Source: Leptolyngbya sp. CCY15150
GTDB lineage: Bacteria > Cyanobacteriota > Cyanobacteriia > RECH01
Direction of reading: 5' to 3'
Assembly: GCF_016888135.1 (NCBI RefSeq)
Contig: NZ_JACSWB010000077.1
Span: 1-36,615, forward strand
DNA: 36,615 bases
Position 1 is the first letter of the stretch. Each line of letters starts with the position of its first letter. Shown here piece by piece: positions 16,004 to 24,600 of this stretch. Both the position numbers and the translations under genes were made by a program. The notes below the pieces were generated by a model, which searched no databases, was not told the origin of the DNA, and worked only from the letters and a program-made list of their open reading frames with translations.

Positions 16004-16304
16004 TTAATAAAATGCACTACCAGCTAGAGGTCTACCCTGGTAAGAGTGACGTTCTTGGGCAATTTCATCAAAGATTTCAGCAATTTCAGGATCATCTTTC
16101 CAACCACCGAGCGCTGCTCGAATTTTGGCAATGCGATCTTCTTTGCTTAACCCCCTGAGGGGATGAAACGGTAGGGGTTTAGTGACATCGCGGTTAATCA
16201 GCACAATGACATCAACGGTGCTGCCTACGGGTAAACTCTGCAGATCGTACTTCAATCACACCTCCAGGTCTGACTACGGCTGTTTGCCTGAGTTCATTCA
16301 ACAT
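16004..16304 (-). pseudogene. Frameshifted cyanobacterial antitoxin-like gene
   Basis: From the ATG at 16304-16302 the frame reads MLNELRQTAVVRPGGVIEVRSAEF and then stops after TRRQHR. Removing one T from the TTT in GAGTTTACCC joins it to the downstream frame SLPVGSTVDVIVLINRD..., which runs to 16004. The joined product has the same opening as the neighbouring antitoxin (VxPGGVIEV, then LPxGxxVxVIVL). The downstream piece alone could start at TTG 16255 (83 residues), but this is unlikely to be the original start. Its C-terminal half (LRGLSKEDRIAKIRAALGGWKDDPEIAEIF) differs from the neighbour and suits toxin binding. No toxin partner remains beside it. Confidence 0.65.
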
Positions 16305-16377
16305 GTTTTGTTTCCTCTAAAATTCATACTGACTTTAACGTTGGTATCCAAATCGATCTGATCATCCTGTAGTGCGC

Positions 16378-16620
16378 TTAGGAATCCCATTCGTCCCTTT
16401 GCTCGCGAATGAACTGGTCAGCTTCCTATGAAGTAGCAAAGCTGCCTGGGGCTGACCCAATAAGGCTTGTGAGCGATCGCTCAGTTTCTTTAGCTAATTC
16501 AGCAGAGTCTTGGAACAACACAATCACCTCCACGATCGCCCCTTCTGGCAAATCCGGTGAAGTTAGCTCAATGACGCCCCCAGGCTTCACGATAGTCTGT
16601 TGTTTAATTGCACTCAACAT
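16378..16620 (-). pseudogene. Antitoxin-like gene interrupted by an in-frame TAG
   Basis: The frame starts MLSAIKQQTIVKPGGVIELTSPDLPEGAIVEV and reaches SLIGSAPGSFATS, where TAG (16426-16428) stops it at 64 residues. Past the stop the same frame continues with EADQFIREQRDEWDS and a TAA at 16378-16380. That tail matches the usual end of this antitoxin group, FATPEEAD.FIRxERDxW, as I recall it. A single base change (GAG to TAG) would explain the interruption. The short form may still be made. No toxin gene follows. Confidence 0.65.
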
Positions 16621-16631
16621 TTTCTAAAACC

Positions 16632-17258
16632 TTAGTCCAGATTTTGCTCACACAGTTGAAAGATATAGCGCAGTCGCCCCAGCAATAGATCCATATCCCC
16701 GGTGGAATAGACTGGAGTTTCGTAAACCGCGCCATCTGGAATCATGCGATAGAACTGCCAAGCCCGGCCATTGGTGACGATGCCGTAGACATCAATCTCG
16801 CGGACAGCCTGACGATTCTGCCACTGGCAGGCCTGCATTTCGACCAGGCATTGGGCCAGCCCTTTTTCAAAGTCGTCCTTTTTGGCTTCGATGATACACA
16901 GTAGGGGAATGTCTAGGTATCGTTTCCGTTCGGCTATTAGATAATCGACGTAGCCTGCGGTAGTGTCACCTTCGAGTTGGGCTCCCTTCCAGATTTTGAG
17001 ATGGTCAGTGCTAGCGATCGCCTCTTCGCAAATGGCATCAATCAGCAGCTTTTTCGATTCTTCGTAGCCTTCCAGATCAAAGGTTTGCTCCAGGCGATGC
17101 AGCCGCTCTTGGAAGAAGGTGCTGGGCTCCGCTCGGGGAACATCTAGTACCCAGGGGATGAGATCGTTTAAGTTGAGCTGTTTGAACGCTTCGGCGTAGC
17201 CAAAACTAGAAAAATTTTTCTTTTTAGATTTTGGCACCTTAGCCGATGTACCCGCCAT
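16632..17258 (-). CDS. PD-(D/E)XK nuclease-like protein
   Basis: 208 residues resembling the N-terminal nuclease domain of type I restriction HsdR and related stand-alone proteins. D105 (GYVDYLIAER) and E124-A-K126 (CIIEAKKDDFEKG), followed by Q136 in AQCLVEMQACQ, give the D-(E)xK-Q pattern with normal spacing. YGIVTNGRAWQFYRM is the usual later strand of this family. The N-terminus is basic (KVPKSKKKNF). The gene starts 12 bp after the stop of a 53-residue ORF, so the two form an operon. No helicase or methylase is attached. Its role in restriction is inferred; many such proteins are uncharacterised. Confidence 0.8.
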   Translation of the reverse strand: MAGTSAKVPKSKKKNFSSFGYAEAFKQLNLNDLIPWVLDVPRAEPSTFFQERLHRLEQTFDLEGYEESKKLLIDAICEEAIASTDHLKIWKGAQLEGDTTAGYVDYLIAERKRYLDIPLLCIIEAKKDDFEKGLAQCLVEMQACQWQNRQAVREIDVYGIVTNGRAWQFYRMIPDGAVYETPVYSTGDMDLLLGRLRYIFQLCEQNLD

Positions 17259-17270
17259 AATGCTGACCCC

Positions 17271-17432
17271 CTATGAACGTCTACCTAACTCTCTTCGCAG
17301 GAGTTTACTCATTCGGAGCAGCCCCTTAAACGGATCGCCCCCATGCTCGTAATACACCTGCTGATTTAGCAGTGGCACCGGAAAAATGTTCTTAACGAAA
17401 ACAGCGGGGCGGGTGGGGTGGAGTTCGGACAT
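17271..17432 (-). CDS. Small 53-residue protein upstream of the nuclease-like gene
   Basis: ATG at 17432-17430, TAG at 17271-17273. The product runs from MSELHPTRPAVFVKNIFPVP through LLNQQVYYEHGGDPFKGLLR to a basic end LLRRELGRRS. Composition looks like a real protein: a proline-containing strand region, then a basic helix, with a clean frame across 160 bp. It lies 12 bp before the PD-(D/E)XK gene on the same strand. The 162-bp length is below most gene-calling cut-offs. No family is recognised. A regulator, antitoxin or subunit of the nuclease-like protein are all possible. Confidence 0.55.
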   Translation of the reverse strand: MSELHPTRPAVFVKNIFPVPLLNQQVYYEHGGDPFKGLLRMSKLLRRELGRRS

Positions 17433-17727
17433 GCTCTAGACTCCGTGGCTCATCCCATTGTACGAGACGAACAAAATCTGTCCGAACTTAGCCGGTATTG
17501 CTTAACAGCTTTGGTCTCAGCCCTATCGCCCGGCCCCACCCATGGCTACCCTAAGAAGCACTCACCGCTCTACATAGAATGCCCATTGGGCTCTACCACA
17601 TGACCCCCATCAGCAACCTAGCTACCATTGTGCAGGCCGGCACCTTTTTAACCAAAACTGGGCTGTAAGTCAACAAGGCCGACTACATCTCTGTTGAGTA
17701 CAATTGAACTAAACAGATGACAGTACA

Positions 17728-18240
17728 ATGCTCAAGCTAAAGCGTGGCAACCTCCTAGACGAAAAAACAGAAGCCCTCGTGAACACCGTCAACTGCGTGG
17801 GCGTCATGGGCAAAGGAGTGGCGCTGCAATTTAAGCGAGCGTTTCCAGACAATTTTAAGCAGTATCAAAAGGCGTGCAAAAACAACAAGGTCGAGCCAGG
17901 CCGCATGTTTATTGTCTCCACCGACTCGCTGCTCAACCCTCGGTATATCATCAACTTCCCCACCAAACGCCACTGGCGACAATCCTCCCAGCTTGACGAT
18001 ATCAAGACTGGGCTAGCCGCTTTAGTAGCAGAAGTTCAACGATTGGAGATTCAATCCATTGCCATTCCCCCCTTGGGCTGCGGCAATGGGGGGTTAGACT
18101 GGGCCGAGGTCAAACCACTCATTCTAGAAGCCTTCAAGCCATTGCCCAAGATTGAGGTGATTGTGTTTGAACCGGCCGGGGCACCCTTAGTTAAAAGCGA
18201 GGGCGATCGCCACCTCAAAGCCGCCGATGACGGCCTTTAG
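17728..18240 (+). CDS. Macro-domain protein, DarG-like ADP-ribose hydrolase
   Basis: 170 residues that are almost entirely a macro domain. GNLLDEKTEALVNTVNCVG (7-25) carries the ADP-ribose-binding asparagines N19 and N22, GVMGKGVALQFK (25-36) is the glycine loop, and PPLGCGNGGLDW (114-125) is the phosphate loop. This set is closest to DarG/TARG1-type domains that remove ADP-ribose from DNA bases. Full DarG proteins carry a second domain that binds DarT; it is missing here, and no DarT toxin is present in the window. It may be a solitary protective hydrolase or the rest of a lost DarTG pair. The start ATG directly follows a repeated AGTACAAT; the first copy of this repeat (TACAAT) could serve as a -10 element. 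Confidence 0.88.
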   Translation: MLKLKRGNLLDEKTEALVNTVNCVGVMGKGVALQFKRAFPDNFKQYQKACKNNKVEPGRMFIVSTDSLLNPRYIINFPTKRHWRQSSQLDDIKTGLAALVAEVQRLEIQSIAIPPLGCGNGGLDWAEVKPLILEAFKPLPKIEVIVFEPAGAPLVKSEGDRHLKAADDGL

Positions 18241-18287
18241 AGCTGCCCTAATTCGGATTTTAAAACTCTACAGGCTGCCTGGACATA

Positions 18288-18351
18288 GCGCTAGTCGCAT
18301 CGAAATCAATCCTCTTCTCCCAAAACAAACACCTTGAAGAGGCCCTAGCGC
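18288..18351. terminator. Nested inverted repeats between convergent genes
   Basis: GCGCTAG (18288-18294) pairs with CTAGCGC (18345-18351). Inside it, CCTCTTC (18311-18317) pairs with GAAGAGG (18336-18342). The structure lies between the ends of the macro gene (+) and the methyltransferase gene (-). A bidirectional stop is plausible, but no T-runs are evident. Confidence 0.35.
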
Positions 18352-20361
18352 CTAATCCATGAGCTTAAGTCGAATTAGTCGATGTCCTTTTAACTCAGTC
18401 CCGTGCTGTAACAAGCATTTCTCCCAGCCCCGGCGATCAAAAATCGCTTTTACATCGTCTAGCAAACCCCACTTTTGCTCTTGCTGGCTGAGCTTGGTGA
18501 ACTTAGCATAGCCAGGATAGTCAGGTGTGACCACCTGGTCTTTTTGGTGCAGTAGCGGCGGGTTGTCGGGATCATAGTCACGGTAGCGGACATGGAGGTC
18601 GCGCAGACCAATGGCCATGCTGGTTTCCAATGCCGGGTGTGGTTCTTTGTCGAACGCAGGGAAGGACAAATAGGTGATCTGGGGCTTCTGGACGTGGAAT
18701 TTCACCACGGTAGCTTCTTCAGGTCGGCCGATAGTGCGAGAAGCACAGCCTTCGTAAAGGCGCAGTAGCGGGTCAAGCTGGTCTAGAGCAGAAACATGTA
18801 CCCAAAGGGAGTTGGGGCGCTGCTGTCCGATCGCACTCTGACGACAGCGTTCTTCAATCAGGTCTGTGCTGCCCAGGCTCATCAACATCAAGTCGGCGGC
18901 GGTGCAGGCTTGATGGTAGCTGCCGAAGAGGGCTTTGATATCTTGCTGAAGCTCGGGGGAGAGGTCTTTGAACTTGGGGCGCTTGCCGAAGTGGCTGAGA
19001 GCTAGGTAGACCAGCAGGTCGTTGCGGCGCTTGTCGGCGATCGCGTCCCATTCCCCCACATCCGTCGCCTGCAGAACGACGGTAAAGGCTCGCTTGATGC
19101 TGCCAAAGGTCTCTTGCAAGGATGTCAGCTCTTGCGCCCCCAGTTCTTCCACCGCCGGGAGCCGACCGCGATTGGTGTAGAAGTCCATCAGGGGTTGGAG
19201 GCGATCGCGGTATTCCTCAAACTTGCTGACCTTAAGGCGAATGCGGGGAGCCGTGGCGCGGGAGCGGAACCGGGAGGCCCGAAAGGCTTCGGACTGAGCC
19301 TCGTCCCGAAAGACAAAGTAGATACCCAGAGCGATGGGGATGGCGTCTACGCCCAGCACCTGGTCGATGTAGGCTTTGAGTTCTTCTTGCTCGTAGTACT
19401 TTTGAAATGTGTTGCGACTGGTGATGATGCCGTCGCCATAGGCGATGACGCCTCGGGTGCGATCATCGATCAACACCTGGGCAGCAACGATTAGCACCTT
19501 CTGGGCTAGGCTCCAGGCATTGATCAGGGCTTCTCGTCGCTCGGCAGTGTCTTCAATAACGTTGATGATATAGCCCAGGTTGACCACATCGGCTGGGGTG
19601 TGGGGAATGTCAGGGCGAAAGTGGGGATCCCACCCGGCGCTGGTTAACCCCAGACGGTGAATGTATTCGATGTCGGCCCCGTGGCCGCAGCCGTAGTCGA
19701 AGTAGGTGGTTTCAGGCGAGAAGAGTCCGGCTTCGACAGCGAGGCGGACGGGTTTGGAGGCAGTGACGCGGGCGATCGCCGCTTTATGCCGCTGAATCTT
19801 TGGCTTGGGCTGGGTTTGCTTAGCCGCCGCGGTTATCGGACAGGCGAGGGCATGGCCATGAATAACCAGCTTGCGCTCTTGCAAGCGTTGCTCCCAAGCA
19901 TGGCGAAAGCCAATACCACGTGGGTCATCTAGCAGCCCCAGGGTATCTTCCTGCTTGGTTAGCCAGGCGAAGGTGGCATAGTGCGGATAGTCAGCAACGA
20001 CAAAGGTTTCTTTGCGGTGCAAGACGGGAGGATTGTTGGTGGTGCTGTAGTCGCGGCTTGTAGCTTGCAGAGTTTCTAGATTGACCTGAATGCTAATTTG
20101 AAGAGCAGGGTGGGCCTCTGTATCAAAATCTGGATAAAACAGGTAGGCAACTTGCGACTTGTTGATGCTGAACTTGACCAGGGTTGCTTTTTCAGCGAGG
20201 GTTGTGTGGGTTCTGGCCTGCTTCTCAACAGCTTGTAGGATGGGGGCAAGGTGCGCCAGAGCAGAAACATGGACATAGAGAGCATCGGGCAGTCGCTTAC
20301 CAACGGAACTGCGCTGGCACAGTTCCGAGTAGGGCGGCAGTTCTGTCGAGACTTTGTCCAT
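18352..20361 (-). CDS. DNA phosphorothioation-associated putative methyltransferase
   Basis: 669 residues. The central domain (about 190-500) has a SAM-binding motif I, TTYFDYGCGHGADIEYI (about 214-230), followed by NVIEDTAERREAL. This matches the putative methyltransferase that accompanies dnd/ssp phosphorothioation loci. About 150 residues at the N-terminus (LYVHVSALAHLAPIL, ATLVKFSINK, YPHYATFAWLTKQE) recur at the C-terminus (LWVHVSALDQLDPLL, ATVVKFHVQK, YPGYAKFTKLSQQE), so the protein has flanking duplicated domains of unknown role. It is divergent from sspB with a 358-bp gap. The substrate is unknown; methylation of phosphorothioated or neighbouring DNA is only a guess. Confidence 0.8.
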   Translation of the reverse strand: MDKVSTELPPYSELCQRSSVGKRLPDALYVHVSALAHLAPILQAVEKQARTHTTLAEKATLVKFSINKSQVAYLFYPDFDTEAHPALQISIQVNLETLQATSRDYSTTNNPPVLHRKETFVVADYPHYATFAWLTKQEDTLGLLDDPRGIGFRHAWEQRLQERKLVIHGHALACPITAAAKQTQPKPKIQRHKAAIARVTASKPVRLAVEAGLFSPETTYFDYGCGHGADIEYIHRLGLTSAGWDPHFRPDIPHTPADVVNLGYIINVIEDTAERREALINAWSLAQKVLIVAAQVLIDDRTRGVIAYGDGIITSRNTFQKYYEQEELKAYIDQVLGVDAIPIALGIYFVFRDEAQSEAFRASRFRSRATAPRIRLKVSKFEEYRDRLQPLMDFYTNRGRLPAVEELGAQELTSLQETFGSIKRAFTVVLQATDVGEWDAIADKRRNDLLVYLALSHFGKRPKFKDLSPELQQDIKALFGSYHQACTAADLMLMSLGSTDLIEERCRQSAIGQQRPNSLWVHVSALDQLDPLLRLYEGCASRTIGRPEEATVVKFHVQKPQITYLSFPAFDKEPHPALETSMAIGLRDLHVRYRDYDPDNPPLLHQKDQVVTPDYPGYAKFTKLSQQEQKWGLLDDVKAIFDRRGWEKCLLQHGTELKGHRLIRLKLMD

Positions 20362-20719
20362 AGAGTGCTGGCAAACTCCACCGATGTCGCGCTAATAGCT
20401 CTTAATCCTACCGAACTTAAAGCTTTTCAAAACTTTGCAGGAGGTACTTCGAGCATATAGTATCTCTATACGAATACAACTACTACCTGTAGAGTTTGAT
20501 CAGGATTCGTTAAACAATTGTATCCAAATGGGACACTTCAGTGAAAACCTAGTCAGAGTGTTGCAGCGAACTACCTATTCAGGGTTTCACTGCAACAGGC
20601 TCAACGGGACGGGTTTGCAACCTTAAGCAGGACTTTTTAGATGAAATACTCCCAGGGAAGAATCTAGAGAAATTAGCCCAGCACCGCCATAATGAAACAA
20701 TACTTTTGATCTATCCAAG
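20362..20719. other. Divergent intergenic region with nested inverted repeats
   Basis: 358 bp separate the methyltransferase gene from sspB and presumably hold promoters for both. Nested inverted repeats occur: CAGTGAAAACC (20539-20549) with GGTTTCACTG (20583-20592, one base bulged), and GTTGCAG (20560-20566) with CTGCAAC (20590-20596). No convincing gene is seen. Confidence 0.4.
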
Positions 20720-21640
20720 ATGAGAAATGTCGCAGTCAAAGAAAAACCCAAGGCTACGGCGGTCTTCGCTCGTCATGAGACCTTTCATCCTCGCTTTGGC
20801 TGGCTGAAAAAGGGCTATGACCTGGCAGTAGCAGATCCCAATATCTTCTTGAGAGAAGACGCGCCAGTGCTGCTTGGCGTAGGAAAGAACATGGTGCGCT
20901 CAATTCGCTACTGGTGTAGCGCATTTAAGGTGCTGGTGGAAACTGATCGCCAAACTTTGCCGACCGGGCTAGGTCAACAACTGCTGAGTGACGAGGGCTG
21001 GGACCCATTTCTAGAAAATCCGGCCAGTCTCTGGCTGCTCCACTGGAATTTACTCAAAGCCCCCTGCACTGCTACAGCTTGGGCCTATGCCTTTGGTGAA
21101 TTTCAGGCGGCGGAGTTTACCCCAGAGCACCTGGTAGATGACTTGCGAGACTACGCCAATAGCTTTAGTGCCAACATTGCCGACTCGTCTCTACGAAAGG
21201 ATGTGAACTGCCTCTTACGCATGTACGCTGACCAGGAAAGCAAAAAGGGGCCGACCGAAGATTCTATCGACTGCCCCTTCACTGCCCTGCGGTTGCTCTA
21301 CAGCGTGGGGGATGGTAGGCGCTACGAGTTTCAGGTTGGCCCCAAGGAGACGTTGCCTGCTGAACTGGTGGTGGCAGCCTGTCTAGAATTTGCCGGGATG
21401 ACTGAAAATGAAAGCTCCGCCATGGGCGTTTCCCGCTTGGCTTATTTAGCAGGCAGCCCAGGGCGGGTGTTGAAACTTTCGGAGGCAGCGATCGCCGAAG
21501 CCATTGAGCACGTTGCCCGGCAACGCAACGACCAAGAAGATCTGTTCATCTCAGACAGCGCTGGATTGCTACAACTTCAATACGAAGGCGATCCGCTGGA
21601 GATGTCTGAGGCTATTCTTGACGAGTATTTTTCCGCCTAG
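20720..21640 (+). CDS. sspB: SspB-like DUF4007 phosphorothioation protein
   Basis: 306 residues with the DUF4007 opening: HETFHPRFGWLKKGYDLAV (residues about 15-33), then LGVGKNMVRSIRYWCSAF. In single-strand phosphorothioation systems SspB is described as the DNA-nicking component that works with the SspC ATPase and the SspD sulfurtransferase. The ATG at 20720 directly precedes the conserved block. It is followed after 45 bp by sspC on the same strand. The family assignment is firm from sequence; the nickase role comes from published work on the system and no nuclease motif is read directly. Confidence 0.88.
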   Translation: MRNVAVKEKPKATAVFARHETFHPRFGWLKKGYDLAVADPNIFLREDAPVLLGVGKNMVRSIRYWCSAFKVLVETDRQTLPTGLGQQLLSDEGWDPFLENPASLWLLHWNLLKAPCTATAWAYAFGEFQAAEFTPEHLVDDLRDYANSFSANIADSSLRKDVNCLLRMYADQESKKGPTEDSIDCPFTALRLLYSVGDGRRYEFQVGPKETLPAELVVAACLEFAGMTENESSAMGVSRLAYLAGSPGRVLKLSEAAIAEAIEHVARQRNDQEDLFISDSAGLLQLQYEGDPLEMSEAILDEYFSA

Positions 21641-21685
21641 TTGCGTGTAATCATGGGTTGGTATGTAGTCGCGAGTTGATAGGTA

Positions 21686-24600
21686 GTGAGTTCTCAACGT
21701 TTAGCCGAGTTTCTGGGTGTTAACCGCCGCTATGCCCGCTCTATCAACTTAGAGCGCGATTTTGACGCATCGGAGGCGGTAGAGGGCTACATTCTCACCG
21801 ATCGCGCAGTTGATGCCCTGCGGCGAATCTTGGCGTCGATGTTTGGCCGTAAGCGCACCACGGCCTGGACGCTGACGGGGGTCTATGGCACAGGTAAATC
21901 GGCCTTCGCCCACTTTTTGACCAGCCTGTTTGGACCGGTGGAAAGTCCGGCGCGGCAACTTGCCTTAGACATTGCCCGACATAGCCTCCCGCTCGACAGC
22001 CCAGAATATGAGGCCCTGCAAAAGAAATTTCCCCAGCAGGGCTTGTTTCGAGCGGTGGCCACCGCCCAACGAGAGCCGCTGAGACACACGTTGGTTAGAG
22101 CCCTCACTAAAGCTACCGATGACTTTTGGGCATTGGGATGCGAGCCAGAGGTTGTTAGAAAGCTAACCGACTGGGAAGGCGAGCTAGCGTTTAACGAGGC
22201 TTCCTTTGGCGATCGCGACATTCTCAACCTGATCAAGCAGCTCTCTAAAGTCGTCGATACCGACATTATTCTCGTCATCGATGAACTGGGCAAATCTCTA
22301 GAGCACGCCACTCAGAACCAGGGCACGGCTGATCTATATCTGCTTCAGCAGCTCGCAGAGCTGTCGCGCAAGAAAGACACCCGACTTTATATCTTTGGTC
22401 TGCTGCACCAGTCCTTTGCCGACTATGGTCAGCGGCTTGCAGCGGTGGAAAAAAACGAATGGGCCAAAATCCAAGGACGGTTTGAGGATATCCCCTTCAC
22501 CGAGTCGTCTCAGCAGATGCTGCGGCTGATGGGGCAAGCCATCAATCGATCCCAGGCAGAAACCCTCACGTTCCCGGTGCGACAGCTCACTCAAGACTGG
22601 TGCGCCGTCCTTAGCGAGAAAGCCAACCTCACGGAACTCTCCCCCAAACTCATAGAGGCCACCTACCCCCTCCATCCCCTGGCGGCTATGGTGTTGCCGG
22701 AGCTGTGCATTCGCTACGCCCAGAACGATCGCTCTCTGTTTACGTTTCTCACCAGTGCCGAACCTCACGCGTTCCAGGGATTTTTAGAGTCGGCGGAGAT
22801 TGAAGAAATTCCAATTCCAGGCGTCGATGGAGCGGGAGTAAAGGCTTTGCCAACTCTGAAGCTGCACCACCTCTACGACTATTTTGTGGAATCCCTTGGG
22901 GCGGGTATGGGATCTCGTCCGGGGCTACAGCGTTGGCTAGAGATCCAGACCCTGGTGGCCGACGCTCAGCACCGGGGCGCAGATACCGTGGTTCTGCTCA
23001 AAACCATTGGCTTGCTTAACCTGGTGACCAGTACCGGCCTGTTTCGCGCCACCCGCCCCCTAGTGAAATTGGCCTTGGTCGATCAACCCGACACCGCCGC
23101 CCTGGAGCATTGGGAAGAGCAGATCAACGTGGTCACCCACCAGCAGGGCATTGTCACCTATCGGCGGGCGGTGGATGAGCTGCGCCTGTGGGAAGGGTCT
23201 GACTTTGACGTGGAAGCGGCGATCGCCCAATACATCGCCAAAGACACCCTGCCCCTGGCCGACCTGCTCACCGAGACCTATCCGCTCAAGCCCATGGTGG
23301 CCCAGCGCCACAGCTACCGCACCGGCACCCTGCGCTATTTTGAGCGCCACTACTTAGCCAGCAGCAGCACTTTAGAAACCCTAGCCTGCACCCAGGCCGA
23401 TTGTGATGGCGTTGTAGCCTACTGGCTGAGCGAAACGACCCCTAGCTCGGTGCCCGCCCAAACCATAGATGGCAAGCCCCTGTTAGTCATTGCGGCGGCG
23501 AACCTACCGCTGTTAACTATTCGGGCCAAGGAATATCGTGCCCTCTGCCAAATCTATAGCCGGGAAAGCGCCCTGCAAAGCGATAAGGTGGCTCTGCGAG
23601 AAGTGCGTCATCGCCGCTTGCAGCTCAAGCAATTGCTAGATGACACCCTCTCCCAGGCGTTTAACTTTGGCACCCACCACAATGCCTGCTGGGTCGAGGG
23701 CAAGCCCCAGGGCATCGGTAGCGTTACGGATTTTAATGCCCTGCTGTCGGCGGTGTGCGATCGCACCTATCCCAAAACCCCCGTCCTTTGGAATGAGCTG
23801 ATCAACCGCCGCACCCTCACATCCCAAGGGGCCAAAGCGCGCCGAGTGCTGCTCGAAGCCATGCTAGAACAACCCGAGATTGAGCGCCTGGGGCTGGAGG
23901 GCTATGGGCCAGAGGTAGCCATGTACTATTCCGTACTCCAGCAGACCGGCATTCACCGTCAAGAGCTAGACGAATGGGGCTTTTACCCGCCGCGCCCATC
24001 CTCTCAGTCTTCTTCTTCTAGCACAGGAGCAACGAGAACTCTCCCCTCCGGTTCCCCTCTCCCTGGGGGAGAAGAGCTAGGGATGAGGGCCACTCTTGGC
24101 CAATCAAACCTTGGCCCCATCTGGACAGCGATCACCAAGTTTTGCCTCGGGGCCACCGCTGCGCCCTTATCTCTCGGCCAGCTTTACCAGACGCTCAACG
24201 CTCCGCCCTACGGCATGAAATCAGGCGCAATTCCGGTGCTGCTGGCAGCGGTATTGCTGCACTACAGTGATGAGGTCAGCGTCTACAAAGAAGGCACCTT
24301 TATCCCGGTGTTGGGGCCAGAGCATTTTGAGCTGCTGGTGAAAGATCCCGCCCGGTTCTCGGTCAAGCACATTGAAGTTACCGGGGTGCGTAGCCAGGTC
24401 TTTCGTGAGCTAGAAGAGATTTTGCGGGGTGGCGTGGGAAAACCCCACCGCCAGTCGAAGGCGCGAAACCTGACGGTGTTGTCGGTGGTCAAGCCGCTGA
24501 TTCAGTTTGTGCGCAAGCTGCCCAATTTCACGCTCAAAACTCGTCGCATTAGTGGGCGATCGCGTGCTGTGCTGCAAACGTTGCTCCATACCCAAGAGCC

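Noticed and set aside
16632-18240. A DarTG toxin-antitoxin pair
   Set aside because: The gene beside the macro domain is a PD-(D/E)XK protein in divergent orientation, not DarT.
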